Shown here one piece after another: positions 36,143-45,586 of a stretch of 64,000 nucleotides of DNA. The position numbers were made by a program, and so were the translations under genes. Source of the DNA: Lacihabitans soyangensis (GTDB lineage Bacteria; Bacteroidota; Bacteroidia; Cytophagales; Spirosomataceae); NCBI RefSeq assembly GCF_024343775.1, contig NZ_RJUF01000005.1, forward strand, positions 1 to 64,000. The letters are read 5' to 3'. How positions within the stretch are numbered: the first letter of the stretch is position 1; the number at the start of each line of letters is the position of its first letter. Under the pieces are notes generated by a model, which was not told the origin of the DNA, did no database searches, and was given only the letters and a program-made list of their open reading frames with translations.

Positions 36143-37933
36143 CTACTGATTAATTTTCAAAACAGCCATAAATGCCTCTTGAGGAACTTCCACAGAACCA
36201 ATTTGACGCATTCTCTTCTTACCCTTTTTCTGTTTTTCTAACAATTTACGCTTTCTACTGATGTCACCTCCATAACATTTGGCTGTAACATCTTTCCTCA
36301 TAGCCTTCACAGTTTCTCTTGCGATGATTTTCGCTCCAATAGCTGCCTGAATGGCGATTTCGAACTGTTGACGCGGCAAAAGCTCTTTTAATTTTTCACA
36401 CAATTTTTTGCCCCAATCATAGGCCTTGTCTCTATGGACAATAGCCGAAAGTGCATCCACAGGGTCACCGTTTAGTAGAACATCCAATTTGACCAATGCA
36501 GATTCTCTGTAGCCAATTAGTGAATAATCTAAAGAAGCGTATCCACGAGAAATTGTTTTTAATCTATCAAAAAAGTCAAATACAACCTCCGAAAGTGGCA
36601 TATCAAAAGTCAATTCAACCCTAGTTGCAGTCAGATAAACTTGGTTTTTAACCTCTCCTCTTTTGTCCATACAAAGCTTCATAATCGGTCCGACATAATC
36701 TGAAGCCGTAATAATTTGAGCCTTGATGTAGGGTTCCTCTATAGAAACTACCAAGTTTGGATCAGGCATTTCTGAAGGGGCAGACACCTGAAGAACCTCA
36801 CCTTTTCTGGTTTTTACTGTGAATCTTACCGATGGAACCGTAGTGATTACCGTCATGTCGAATTCTCTCTCCAGACGCTCTTGCACAATTTCCATGTGTA
36901 GCATTCCTAAGAAACCACATCTGAAACCAAAACCGAGTGCAGCAGAGGTCTCTGGCTCCCAAATAAGTGAAGCGTCGTTGAGTTGAAGTTTCTCCATCGA
37001 CTCTCTAAGCTCCTCAAAGTCAGTAGTATCTACAGGATAAATACCCGCAAAAACCATTGGCTTCACCTCTTCAAATCCTTGGATTTCTTCGGTAGAAGGT
37101 CTGTCGACATGTGTAATGGTATCTCCAACCTTTACTTCTTTGGCTACTTTAATACCAGAAATCAGGTATCCAACATCTCCACACTCAACCACATCCTTGG
37201 GTTGTTTTTTTAGTTTCAAACTACCGATTTCATCAGCAATATATTCTTTCCCAGTGGCAACAAACTTAACTTTGTCTCCCTTGCGGATAGTACCATTTTT
37301 TACTCTAAAAATAACCTCAATACCTCTATAAGAGTTAAAAACCGAGTCGAAAATCAAACCCTGTAGTTCGGCTTTTGGATCACCCACTGGAGCTGGAACT
37401 CTTTCAATAATGGCCGTAAGGATGTCATCTATACCGATACCCTCTTTGGCACTGGCTAAAACTATACCGTCTGGATCAATTCCAATAAGGTCAACAATTT
37501 GATCTTTAACTTCCTCAATCATGGCACCTGGCAAATCAATTTTATTGATTACCGGAATAATCTCCAAGTTATGCTCAAGAGCCAAAAAAAGATTGGAAAT
37601 CGTCTGAGCTTCAATACCTTGTGCTGCATCTACAATCAAAAGTGCTCCTTCGCATGCAGCAATTGATCGCGATACCTCATAACTAAAGTCGACATGACCT
37701 GGGGTGTCAATAAGGTTAAGTGTGTATTTTTCTCCCTTGAAAATATAGTCCATCTGAATAGCGTGGCTCTTGATGGTGATACCTCTTTCTCTTTCAAGAT
37801 CCATGTCATCCAACAACTGAGCCTGCATTTCTCGTGCTGTAACCGTGCCTGTAAATTCTAACAATCGGTCAGCAAGTGTGCTTTTTCCGTGATCAATATG
37901 GGCTATTATACAAAAATTACGAATATTTTTCAC
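36143..37933 (-). CDS. lepA: Elongation factor 4
   Basis: 596 residues, full length. The GTPase domain has [47 protein letters not shown] and [11 protein letters not shown]. Later come [26 protein letters not shown] and the LepA-specific C-terminal [23 protein letters not shown]. The protein back-translocates or remodels stalled ribosomes. It is flanked by 200 and 100 nt of non-coding DNA, so probably transcribed alone. TATTTTTG at 37970-37977 is a -7 candidate. Confidence 0.97.
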   Translation of the reverse strand: MKNIRNFCIIAHIDHGKSTLADRLLEFTGTVTAREMQAQLLDDMDLERERGITIKSHAIQMDYIFKGEKYTLNLIDTPGHVDFSYEVSRSIAACEGALLIVDAAQGIEAQTISNLFLALEHNLEIIPVINKIDLPGAMIEEVKDQIVDLIGIDPDGIVLASAKEGIGIDDILTAIIERVPAPVGDPKAELQGLIFDSVFNSYRGIEVIFRVKNGTIRKGDKVKFVATGKEYIADEIGSLKLKKQPKDVVECGDVGYLISGIKVAKEVKVGDTITHVDRPSTEEIQGFEEVKPMVFAGIYPVDTTDFEELRESMEKLQLNDASLIWEPETSAALGFGFRCGFLGMLHMEIVQERLEREFDMTVITTVPSVRFTVKTRKGEVLQVSAPSEMPDPNLVVSIEEPYIKAQIITASDYVGPIMKLCMDKRGEVKNQVYLTATRVELTFDMPLSEVVFDFFDRLKTISRGYASLDYSLIGYRESALVKLDVLLNGDPVDALSAIVHRDKAYDWGKKLCEKLKELLPRQQFEIAIQAAIGAKIIARETVKAMRKDVTAKCYGGDISRKRKLLEKQKKGKKRMRQIGSVEVPQEAFMAVLKINQ

Positions 37934-37969
37934 AAAAAATTATTTAATCCAAACAATGAAATTGAGGTG

Positions 37970-37977
37970 CAAAAATA
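37970..37977 (-). promoter_or_regulatory. -7 promoter element of lepA
   Basis: TATTTTTG on the minus strand 36 nt upstream of the lepA ATG, without a well-placed TTG. Confidence 0.35.
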
Positions 37978-38036
37978 GCACAAAAAAGCAGAAATTCGGT
38001 GGAAAAAATTAATATATTTTACGAAAAAACCAACAA

Positions 38037-39521
38037 TTACCAGATCTTTTTGAAGGACACAAATGCACCGTAATTGTCATAGATAAGGTCGCCTTGCTCA
38101 ATACCAACGCCGACGTTGATAATTCCCTTAAGTTTTGGGGCAGGAATGGCGGCCTTGGTGGCAATAGAAAACTGATCGGCCTTTAGGGGATTATTACCCG
38201 TACCATAATTTCTACTAAAAGACATTCTTGACTCTAAGAGAATGGTATTCAGCTTATTGGACATTCCAATATAACCAGCTTTTATGTTGTTATTGTTGGC
38301 GTAAAGTTGTATTAGTCCATTATCCTTGTTCTCATAACGAATATCGGGATTGGGAATCAAAAACGGCGAACCAATAGTAAGTCCATTGTAAGACCAGCCC
38401 TCAAAGTACTGACCATGATTAAAATAGAAGTTTTGATTTCTCCCGTAATGTTTACCCTGAAAACCAATTAGACGAAGAAAACCCGACCTATAGAGGCCTT
38501 GATTGGTGGTTTGCAGAAACTCAAAAACTACCTTATTGATTTTACTTTCGGGTTTGAGCGAAGATATTGAAATACCGTACAGTCCGTCGTCAATATTCGT
38601 AAGACTACTAAAGGTCTGGCCAGTTTCAAAAATAATTTGCTTGTAGAAAAGCATTTTTAGTTTCTTCAGAATGAGTTCTCCACCCATATCTATTTGTCCC
38701 AAATGATTACCGTAACGGTTTTCATAATCATAAGGGCTGGTATTGGGATTTACCAAAGAATCCTTGGAGGGGTTAGTAAAGGGCAACAAAATATTTCTGT
38801 ATACATACCATCCTGTTGGGAATTTGCCATTGACATAGCGGGTATCCCAGTCTGGAATCCCGTACTTTGGAGTCCCTCCCCATTGGGCATGATGAAGTAT
38901 GCCTCCGTAAAGTTTAACTTTGGAATTTGGCCTACCTATTCTGCCATAAAGGCTTTTTTGGTGCAAATAATAACCTCTTACACTGGTCTGATTGCCAAAC
39001 CACGCATGTGAGAAATGGCCCTTAAAACTCAAAAAGGGAAACAAGACTTTGGTGTATTCAGGCACTGAGAGCTGTATTTCTGGTAATGGCAGTGCATTTC
39101 CCGACCATGTTATGGAACCACTGCTGAGGGTCGAATCTACCAAACCGTGCACTTGCTTTCTACGCCCAACCGTAAGGGCAAATTTCTTATAATCAACACG
39201 ATAGAAGGCTTCTGGAATTATAATTTTTGCCTGTGAACCCACAAACAGCACCATATCAAAACAATAGGAAGTTTTAAAATTGGCTTTACTCGTGTCTTTT
39301 CGTGATTCTAAATTTTGCCTAAACAAAACCGTATTATCAGTATTGGGAAATGCTCCGAATTGATTACTTCTCAGCCAAAAAGGAATTGTGTTATTGATAG
39401 AGTAGAACCCGCCCAACTCCACCGAATATTTGGCTTTTTGTTTTTTTTGAGCAAAAAGAGTTCCAGTACACCAAAAGGTGCAAAGTATTAGAAGTATGAT
39501 TCTCAGCAAATTCTTAATCAT
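38037..39521 (-). CDS. Wzi-family capsule assembly / outer-membrane barrel protein
   Basis: 494 residues from MIKNLLRIILLILCTFWCTG, signal peptide ending near FAQ. The sequence is an alternating beta-strand pattern typical of an 18-strand barrel: YSVELGGFYSINNTIPFWLRSNQFG at the start, EAFYRVDYKKFALTVGRRKQ, and VSFKKIW at the end. It fits the capsule assembly protein Wzi family (PF14052), which holds capsule or exopolysaccharide at the cell surface in Bacteroidota. No capsule genes are adjacent, so it is an outlying copy. Confidence 0.85.
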   Translation of the reverse strand: MIKNLLRIILLILCTFWCTGTLFAQKKQKAKYSVELGGFYSINNTIPFWLRSNQFGAFPNTDNTVLFRQNLESRKDTSKANFKTSYCFDMVLFVGSQAKIIIPEAFYRVDYKKFALTVGRRKQVHGLVDSTLSSGSITWSGNALPLPEIQLSVPEYTKVLFPFLSFKGHFSHAWFGNQTSVRGYYLHQKSLYGRIGRPNSKVKLYGGILHHAQWGGTPKYGIPDWDTRYVNGKFPTGWYVYRNILLPFTNPSKDSLVNPNTSPYDYENRYGNHLGQIDMGGELILKKLKMLFYKQIIFETGQTFSSLTNIDDGLYGISISSLKPESKINKVVFEFLQTTNQGLYRSGFLRLIGFQGKHYGRNQNFYFNHGQYFEGWSYNGLTIGSPFLIPNPDIRYENKDNGLIQLYANNNNIKAGYIGMSNKLNTILLESRMSFSRNYGTGNNPLKADQFSIATKAAIPAPKLKGIINVGVGIEQGDLIYDNYGAFVSFKKIW

Positions 39522-39580
39522 TTGATACCGAATAAACATAATGATCGGCAGCCTAAATTAACGCAAAAACCAAGCCAAAT

Positions 39581-40828
39581 TTATGACAAAACCCAGTGCA
39601 TCAAAAGTGCCGTTAAATATCCACCGTAAGTACCTATAGCATAGCCTAAGACCGCAAAAATAACTCCAATGGGAACCAAGGAAGGATGAAAAGCTCCAGC
39701 AACAACCGAGGCCGAGGCCGCACCACCAATGTTGGCTTGTGAACCAACCGCAAGCATAAAGAAAGGTGCTTTCAATAATTTACTAGCTAGCACCACAAAA
39801 AGGACATGGATAAGAATCCAAATAATGCCGACCAGAAAAAGCCATTTATTGTCAGCTACGGCCGAAAGATCCATTTGCATGCCAATAGAAGCCACCAAAA
39901 TGTATAGAAAAAGCGAGCCAAGCTTGGAAGCTCCGACATATTCTAACTCTCTCAGTTTTGTCCTTGAAGCTATTATTCCGAATATAGTTATAAAAAACAC
40001 CACCCAAAAGAAATTTGAAGTCAGACTGAATTTCTCCAAATGTGCATAATTTTCTTTCACGAAAGGAGTAATTATTTCAGACAAATAATAAGAAATGCCC
40101 GTAAAAATAAAAGCAACTGCTACAAGTTTAAGATAATCATCAAAGGCTGGAATCCTCTCCTTTTGATTCTTCAATTCAGTGATTTTTTCTTTCATTTCTT
40201 CTACAACCGCATTGTCAGCTCCCAACCAAGTGTTAATTTTAGCATTATTAACTACACCAACAAGTAGCAAAGCCAGCCAAGTTTCGGCCACCAACACATC
40301 TACAGCCACACATTGAGAAAAAACATATGCACTTGGCTGAAGTATTTCCTTCAAAGCAGTCTGATTGGCTCCGCCCCCAATCCAACTTCCTGCAATTGTG
40401 CCCAATCCTCGCCAAACCTCGTTTTCGGTACCCATGTAAAAAACCTCCGGCTTAAAACTGCTCACGATTTTAACAGCCAACGGTCCACCGATTATCACGC
40501 CTAAAGTTCCCGCCAAAAAAACCAAAAGGGCTTTCAAGCCAAGCTTTTTGAGCATTCCTAGGTCTAAACTAAGCGTAAACAATAACAAACAAGCGGGTAA
40601 TAAATATTTAGAGACAAAAGGATAAACTCCTGAACTTTCTCCTGAAATAATGCCAAAGGTATTAAGCACTCCAGGCAAAAAATAGCACAATAATATGGGT
40701 GGAAAAATTTTAAATAAACCTTGTATGAGCTTGTTTGGCGACTTGGCCAGCTGAAAAATAAAAAGCAAAAGTGCGAAAAGAATGGCGGCCACAACGGCAT
40801 CGTTGGTAAAAATGGGCTCGGGTTTCAT
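39581..40828 (-). CDS. DUF819-family integral membrane protein
   Basis: 415 residues from MKPEPIFTNDAVVAAIL. The longer start at 40846 lies inside the -7 promoter element and is rejected. About eleven membrane segments are visible, with a hydrophilic loop near residue 210-235 (EEMKEKITELKNQKERIPAFDDY). Typical blocks are LGTIAGSWIGGGANQTALKE and MLAVGSQANIGGAASASVVAGAFHPSLVPIGVIFAVLGYAIGTYGGY. The family (YjcL-like) is presumed to transport an unknown solute. It stands alone. Confidence 0.88.
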   Translation of the reverse strand: MKPEPIFTNDAVVAAILFALLLFIFQLAKSPNKLIQGLFKIFPPILLCYFLPGVLNTFGIISGESSGVYPFVSKYLLPACLLLFTLSLDLGMLKKLGLKALLVFLAGTLGVIIGGPLAVKIVSSFKPEVFYMGTENEVWRGLGTIAGSWIGGGANQTALKEILQPSAYVFSQCVAVDVLVAETWLALLLVGVVNNAKINTWLGADNAVVEEMKEKITELKNQKERIPAFDDYLKLVAVAFIFTGISYYLSEIITPFVKENYAHLEKFSLTSNFFWVVFFITIFGIIASRTKLRELEYVGASKLGSLFLYILVASIGMQMDLSAVADNKWLFLVGIIWILIHVLFVVLASKLLKAPFFMLAVGSQANIGGAASASVVAGAFHPSLVPIGVIFAVLGYAIGTYGGYLTALLMHWVLS

Positions 40829-40843
40829 AGGATGATTTTTGGT

Positions 40844-40877
40844 CAAATATACATATTCTAAAATGCCCTAAAAACAA
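40844..40877 (-). promoter_or_regulatory. Promoter of the DUF819 gene
   Basis: TTG (40875-40877) and TATATTTG (40844-40851), 23 nt apart. Transcription would start near 40837, just before the ATG at 40828, so the leader is very short. This decides the start codon. Confidence 0.5.
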
Positions 40878-40878
40878 A

Positions 40879-40908
40879 ACACACAATCTACAAGGTGAGA
40901 CTGTGTGT
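40879..40908. repeat. Short inverted repeat upstream of the DUF819 promoter
   Basis: ACACACA (40879-40885) and TGTGTGT (40902-40908) can pair across a 16-nt loop. It lies just upstream of the -33 element. No known role. Confidence 0.35.
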
Positions 40909-40982
40909 CGCAATTACACTTCATCAACAAACTAAAAACCAAATAATATTTTTGTTAAAATATTTTTCTGTAACAAATATGC

Positions 40983-41036
40983 AAAAAAAAGGGCATGAAA
41001 AAAATAATTCAAACATTTTTCTTTCTCACGCCCTTT
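40983..41036 (-). terminator. Strong intrinsic terminator of the tRNA-like RNA gene
   Basis: AAAGGGCGTGAGAAA (41036 back to 41022) pairs with TTTTTCATGCCCTTT (41002 back to 40988) with two mismatches, followed on the minus strand by a U8 tract. It begins only 4 nt after the encoded CCA. Confidence 0.85.
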
Positions 41037-41039
41037 GCA

Positions 41040-41210
41040 TGGCTGTAGGAGGGGGAGTCGAACCGCCCACGATGCAGTTAGCCAAAGAGCAAAATTTGGT
41101 GGTCAACCCCAGTCGGAACTGAAAAAACCCGTTCGGCTTTACTCTACGTTTATCCTGTAACCATCACCCCCGAGACAGGAGGGCACGGCTGCCAATTTCG
41201 TCATCCTACA
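41040..41210 (-). ncRNA. Stand-alone RNA with tRNA-like ends and a 99-nt variable-region insertion
   Basis: The minus strand gives a 7-bp acceptor (TGTAGGA with TCCTACA), TG, a D-arm (ACG, loop AAATTGGCAGC with the G18G19-like pair, CGT), an anticodon-like stem CCCTC/GGGGG around loop CTGTCTC, then about 99 nt, a T-stem GGCGG/CCCCC with one C-C mismatch and loop TTCGACT, discriminator G and encoded CCA. Length is 171 nt. The D-arm resembles tRNA-Leu. Inside the insertion are hairpins at 41110-41121 (CAGT-TCCG-ACTG) and 41082-41099 (CCAAA/TTTGG). CCTGT/ACAGG (41154-41179) could compete with the anticodon-like stem. It is too long for a tRNA, and no tmRNA signature or tag frame is seen. Function unknown. 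Confidence 0.7.
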
Positions 41211-41256
41211 GTATTATTAAGAACTAAATTGTTTTCGCCTCTCTCTGAAAACATTA

Positions 41257-41283
41257 CAAAGGTAATACCAATATTTGATTCAA
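41257..41283 (-). promoter_or_regulatory. Promoter of the tRNA-like RNA gene
   Basis: TACCTTTG (41264 back to 41257) is a perfect -7 match, with TTG (41283 back to 41281) 16 nt upstream. Transcription would begin near 41250, about 40 nt before the mature 5' end at 41210, leaving a short leader for RNase P to remove. Confidence 0.5.
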
Positions 41284-41328
41284 TAAAAATTATTTATCAT
41301 TTTATTCAAAATTTATCATTTCATTTAT

Positions 41329-41336
41329 TATTTTTG
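41329..41336 (+). promoter_or_regulatory. -7 promoter element of the Lrp/AsnC gene
   Basis: TATTTTTG lies 64 nt upstream of the ATG at 41401; no TTG at the right distance. Partial support. Confidence 0.3.
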
Positions 41337-41400
41337 ACATATAACTAAATATTATTTAGAAACAATAAGATAACTATCGTTTTAACTAAACATTTTTTAG

Positions 41401-41862
41401 ATGTTAAAAGAAAATATTGACGAAATAGACCTAAAGATTCTTAGAATATTAATAGAAGACGCCAAAGTTTCATATGGCGAAATAGGTGAAAAAGTGTTTC
41501 TGTCGCCCGGGGCGGTGCATACACGGGTAAAAAAAATGGAAACCACTGGGATAATTACGGGTAGTAGCATCAGTGTAGACACCAAAAAACTAGGCTGGGA
41601 CATAGCGGCTTTTCTTGGAATTTACCTCGAAAAAAGTGAGCAGTATGACGACGTAGCCGCACAACTAAAAATAATTCCAGAGATAGTGAGTATCAATTAC
41701 ACCACCGGAAATTACAGTATCTTTGTGAAATTAATGTGCCGTGACACCGCTCATTTGAGGAATGTTTTGCACGATAAAATACAAAAAGTACAAGGAATTC
41801 AACGAACCGAGACCTTTATTTCGTTAGAAGAAAGTCTCTCCAGAACAGCACCAATTATTTAA
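41401..41862 (+). CDS. Lrp/AsnC-family transcriptional regulator
   Basis: 153 residues. N-terminal helix-turn-helix (IDLKILRILIEDAKVSYGEIGEKVFLSPGAVHTRVKKMETTGII) and a C-terminal RAM/AsnC ligand-binding domain (FLGIYLEKSEQYDDVAAQL, VSINYTTGNYSIFVKLMCRD). Such proteins form multimers that bind amino acids and regulate amino-acid genes. The next gene follows after 1 nt, a coupling that need not mean a shared function. Effector unknown. Confidence 0.92.
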   Translation: MLKENIDEIDLKILRILIEDAKVSYGEIGEKVFLSPGAVHTRVKKMETTGIITGSSISVDTKKLGWDIAAFLGIYLEKSEQYDDVAAQLKIIPEIVSINYTTGNYSIFVKLMCRDTAHLRNVLHDKIQKVQGIQRTETFISLEESLSRTAPII

Positions 41863-41863
41863 A

Positions 41864-42673
41864 ATGAAACCGTTTTTACTGATCTTAATCTTCTTTTTCT
41901 CAGGACTTAGCTCATTTGCTCAGTTTAATCAAAAACTGGTGGAAGAAAAACTAAAACTACCTCAAAAGACGAGCATCGATGAAACAATTCTACAGATTGG
42001 GCAAACTTTTCTTGGTTTACCTTATGAAGGCGGCACGCTCGAAGGCCCAGAAGAAAAACTGATCTGCAAACTCGATGCATTTGATTGTTACACTTTTGTC
42101 GAAAATGTATTGGCCATCAGCTTGGCTAAGCATTCTGAAAAACCCACTTTTGAAAACTACATGAAGATTTTGCAAAACTTAAGATACCGAAATAGCAAAA
42201 TTGATGGTTACGGTTCACGGATACATTACTTTACGGATTGGGCAAAAACTGCAGAAAAGAATAACATCCTGAAAGATCTAAGTCCGATTTTAGGCATGAA
42301 AATGGACAAAACCATAAATTTCATGAGCCAGCATAGAAATCTTTACCCATCCTTTGCAACAGACGATAAAGTACTGTTCGACATAGTGTTAATGGAAAAA
42401 AACCTAGCAAAAAAAGCCCTATATCACATCAAAAAAGAAGATTTTAATACCTACGAACCAGCCATAAAAAATGGAGACATTGTAGCATTTACAAGCACAG
42501 TGGCTGGTCTAGACGTAAATCACGAAGGATTTGCGATAAGGAAAAACGGCAAATTGTACTTAATGCATGCTTCCATAGAAAAGAAAAAGGTAATTATCTC
42601 GGAGGAAACGCTTCAGCAATATTTGATGAGAATTAAAAAGCATGCTGGAGTGATAGTTCTAAGGGTCAATTAA
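41864..42673 (+). CDS. DUF1460 amidase-like secreted protein
   Basis: 269 residues. Signal peptide MKPFLLILIFFFSGLSSFAQ. DUF1460 (NlpC/P60-related) pattern: FLGLPYEGGTLE, the probable catalytic Cys in KLDAFDCYTFVENVLAISLA, RIHYFTDWA, and the later HEGFAIRKNGKLYLMHAS with the catalytic His. The family includes N-acetylmuramoyl-L-alanine amidase-like enzymes acting on cell-wall fragments in the periplasm. Its last 4 nt overlap the convergent subtilase gene. Confidence 0.88.
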   Translation: MKPFLLILIFFFSGLSSFAQFNQKLVEEKLKLPQKTSIDETILQIGQTFLGLPYEGGTLEGPEEKLICKLDAFDCYTFVENVLAISLAKHSEKPTFENYMKILQNLRYRNSKIDGYGSRIHYFTDWAKTAEKNNILKDLSPILGMKMDKTINFMSQHRNLYPSFATDDKVLFDIVLMEKNLAKKALYHIKKEDFNTYEPAIKNGDIVAFTSTVAGLDVNHEGFAIRKNGKLYLMHASIEKKKVIISEETLQQYLMRIKKHAGVIVLRVN

Positions 42674-44205
42674 TTTCTCCAAATAATTTCAATTAACTTA
42701 TCTTTAAAAACCACTGTCGTTTGATTGACATTTCCAACCCTTTCAATCTCCAACCTTCCTTTTAAAGCCTGACGAATTTCCTGAGAAATAACATTTTGTT
42801 TATCCTTTTTGTGAAAAATCACAATCCCCTCTTTCTCAGTCGTTTTAATGACCACACTTTTTCTAACTTTTTTGGTTTCTATTTTCTTAGAAAGCATGCT
42901 CTTGTTTTCCAATTGATAAACAATCTTTTCACAATCTGGTAATCCATATCCCACAAAATTATTTGGTGATGTGGCCAAACTTCCTGAAAGCCTCAAAATT
43001 TCTTTAACCTCTGCTGGCTTAAGGTTTGGTTTCTTTTCGAGCATTAAGGCCACTATTCCGGTCACGATTGGTGCGGCTAGTGAAGTTCCATATTCGGAGT
43101 AAACCGTCAAATCAGGCTTTATAAAATTCACAAAATCAACGCCTTTACTACTATAGGCCATTCGCATCCCATTATTATCATTGGCACCGACACTTATTAC
43201 TTCCTCCACATCGCCAGGTGTAGACACCACACCACCCCAAGTTTTATTCTCACCCTCGTTGCCAGCCGAAACCACCAAAATCATCCCCTTTTCGTTGACC
43301 GCCATTTTAGCTCCTTGGGCTATCAGACTCGTTTTGCCGTCCATTTGCTCAGGCTTATAACTTTCCGAAGGATTTGTAAAACCAGTGGCATAGCCTAAAG
43401 AAGAATTCGCCAACCTAACACCCAAACTATCCAGCCACTCTATGGCCGCAATCCAATTATCCTCTTCAATTCTAGACTCCCTTTGTGAGGATTCTGTGCG
43501 TGCGAAGTAGAAATTAGATTTTAGACCTAAACCAAAAAGTTGCTTTTTCTCAGAATTGAAACCTGCAATGGCTGTCGTTACCAAACTGCCATGAATTTCT
43601 CCGTCAGATTTTTTATCTCCATAAAAATCTACTTTTGGTGGACTAAAAAAATCCTTGACGTTTTTAACTTTGTTGTAATCAAACAAATGATGAAGATTCG
43701 GATCATTTGGTGCGTCAAAAAAACCACCATCTATCACACCGATGTCCACTCCTTGCCCCATCCATCCTTTTTTTATAAAAGCCCCCGCATTGATTTGATG
43801 CAAAGGATAAGAAAGATAAATTCCGTCAAAAGTAGGAGTTTTATTTAAAGCTAAATTTTGATAAGTAGTAATTCTTCGAATTTCTTTTACAAATGGATAA
43901 TGACCTATCTTAATTATTTCATCATCAGACAAATAAACCGAAATGGCATTAAACCAACGACTGGTATTTTGTACCCTAAAACCTGCATCAGAAAGCACCT
44001 TGACCTCTTTATGAAAAGGTCCGAAATCAGATTCTTGAAATATTGCTAAGCCGAGACTTTCCATATTTTTATACGTTTTGTTTGAAACTGGTTGATGTTG
44101 AGACAAATCTCTTTCTTTAAAAAACACCCAATACTTTTCCTGGGCATGAGAAACAGCAAATGCCAAAACTAAAAAAAACAAAATTATACCTTTCAAACTA
44201 TTCAA
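42670..44205 (-). CDS. Secreted subtilisin-like serine protease
   Basis: 511 residues. Leader MNSLKGIILFFLVLAFAVSHAQ is a signal peptide. A propeptide-like region (EKYWVFFKERDLSQ to about 120) precedes the S8 domain. The triad is visible: Asp in IGVIDGGFF (about 157), His in GEIHGSLVTTAIAG (about 205) and Ser in GTSLAAPIVTGIVALML (about 375); the oxyanion Asn is in VVSAGNEGE. The C-terminal 90 residues are strand-rich but I do not see a clear type IX sorting signal. Substrate unknown. Confidence 0.92.
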   Translation of the reverse strand: MNSLKGIILFFLVLAFAVSHAQEKYWVFFKERDLSQHQPVSNKTYKNMESLGLAIFQESDFGPFHKEVKVLSDAGFRVQNTSRWFNAISVYLSDDEIIKIGHYPFVKEIRRITTYQNLALNKTPTFDGIYLSYPLHQINAGAFIKKGWMGQGVDIGVIDGGFFDAPNDPNLHHLFDYNKVKNVKDFFSPPKVDFYGDKKSDGEIHGSLVTTAIAGFNSEKKQLFGLGLKSNFYFARTESSQRESRIEEDNWIAAIEWLDSLGVRLANSSLGYATGFTNPSESYKPEQMDGKTSLIAQGAKMAVNEKGMILVVSAGNEGENKTWGGVVSTPGDVEEVISVGANDNNGMRMAYSSKGVDFVNFIKPDLTVYSEYGTSLAAPIVTGIVALMLEKKPNLKPAEVKEILRLSGSLATSPNNFVGYGLPDCEKIVYQLENKSMLSKKIETKKVRKSVVIKTTEKEGIVIFHKKDKQNVISQEIRQALKGRLEIERVGNVNQTTVVFKDKLIEIIWRN

Positions 44206-44249
44206 TTGGGCCTATTTTTTATATTATTGCAAATATAATCTGAAATAAA

Positions 44250-45524
44250 ATGAGGTACGAAAAAATCGCAAATAGCTTTTACATAGAAAACCGGAAGAAG
44301 TTTGCAGATAAAATCTTACCCAATTCTGTAGCTGTATTTTCGACCAATGATCCATTACCCACCAACGCTGACGGCACTTTTGGATTTATTCAAAACAGTA
44401 CATTCTTTTATTTGACAGGAATTGACCAAGAGGATGGTTATTTGATTATCGACAAACGCAAAACTCCTCACCAAGAAATACTTTTTGTAAGAGAAACCAA
44501 CGAAAAAATACGAGTTTGGGAAGGCGAAATGCTTTCCAAAGAAGAAGCCAGCGAGATTTCAGGAATTGAAAACGTAGAATGGAGTTCAGAGTTTTGGAAA
44601 AAAGTAGAACACAATTTAAATAATTGCCTAAATATTTACACGCACATAGATTTAAGTCAAGGAAAAGGAACAGCCTTCAGGTCAAGAGAAAAATATCTGA
44701 CTACACTTTTGAAAAGAAAATTTCAGAATAAAAATTTTATTAATTCATCAGAAATAATTGACAATCTGAGAGTTATTAAGCATCCTTTAGAAATAATTCA
44801 AATTATAAAAGCAATCGAAATTACCAATGCGGGATTTGAAAGAGGTGCGAAATTTCTAAAAAGTGGTATTTTTGAATTTGAACTAGAAGCAGAAATCAGT
44901 CACGAGTTTTTTAAGCGAAGGTCAAGAAATCATGCTTTTCAAGCCATAATGGCATCTGGTAAAAATGCTTGTGTGTTGCATTATATCACCAACAATGAGA
45001 TTTGCAAAAATGGAGACTTGATCCTGATGGATTTCGGAGCGGAATATGGCAATTATAAAGCTGATATGACCAGAACCTTGCCCATAAATGGTAAATTTTC
45101 TGAGAGACAAGCCGAAGTTTACCAATCTGTTTTGGATGTTATGCAAGCCATTAAAAAACAAATGGTGGTGGGAAACACTATTGACGATTTAAAAAAAGAA
45201 ACCCAGAACTTGATTGGAAAAGAACTCATAAAACTTGGACTTTGCTCTGCATCTAAACTAAAAAATGAGCCAAAAACTATTCTCAAATATTTTCCACATG
45301 GTGTTTCACATCATTTGGGCTTAGATGTTCACGATGTTGGAGATAGAAAAAGACCTCTGGAAGCCGGAATGTTGCTAACTTTGGAGCCAGGAATATATAT
45401 CCAAGAGGAAAATCTCGGAATCAGGTTAGAAAATGATGTTTTGATTACCGAAAATGGAAATGAAGATTTGATGGAAGGAATTCCTTTGGAAATAGTAGAA
45501 ATAGAAAATTTAATGAAAAAATAA
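44250..45524 (+). CDS. pepP: Xaa-Pro aminopeptidase (aminopeptidase P)
   Basis: 424 residues, peptidase M24B with an N-terminal creatinase-like domain (RKKFADKILPNSVAVF, NSTFFYLTGI). The pita-bread metal ligands are all present: LMDFGAEYGNYKADMTRTLP (two Asp), HGVSHHLGLDVHDVG (His), TLEPGIYI (Glu) and GIRLENDVLIT (Glu). It removes N-terminal residues preceding proline and uses two Mn2+ ions in the cytoplasm. It stands alone with 40-60 nt on each side. Confidence 0.94.
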   Translation: MRYEKIANSFYIENRKKFADKILPNSVAVFSTNDPLPTNADGTFGFIQNSTFFYLTGIDQEDGYLIIDKRKTPHQEILFVRETNEKIRVWEGEMLSKEEASEISGIENVEWSSEFWKKVEHNLNNCLNIYTHIDLSQGKGTAFRSREKYLTTLLKRKFQNKNFINSSEIIDNLRVIKHPLEIIQIIKAIEITNAGFERGAKFLKSGIFEFELEAEISHEFFKRRSRNHAFQAIMASGKNACVLHYITNNEICKNGDLILMDFGAEYGNYKADMTRTLPINGKFSERQAEVYQSVLDVMQAIKKQMVVGNTIDDLKKETQNLIGKELIKLGLCSASKLKNEPKTILKYFPHGVSHHLGLDVHDVGDRKRPLEAGMLLTLEPGIYIQEENLGIRLENDVLITENGNEDLMEGIPLEIVEIENLMKK

Positions 45525-45586
45525 AGTTTAGCAGAGCTAAATAATAAACTTGGCGGCTTTGCCACTTTATAAGAAAAACAAAAAAT

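Noticed and set aside
41040-41210. tmRNA or tRNA-Sec interpretation of the tRNA-like RNA
   Set aside because: No tag reading frame or tmRNA core and too short for tmRNA; the anticodon-like loop is CTGTCTC, not UCA, and the insertion is too long for tRNA-Sec.
45525-45586. GGCGGCTTTGCC motif as hairpin terminator after pepP
   Set aside because: The stem is very short and no T tract follows.
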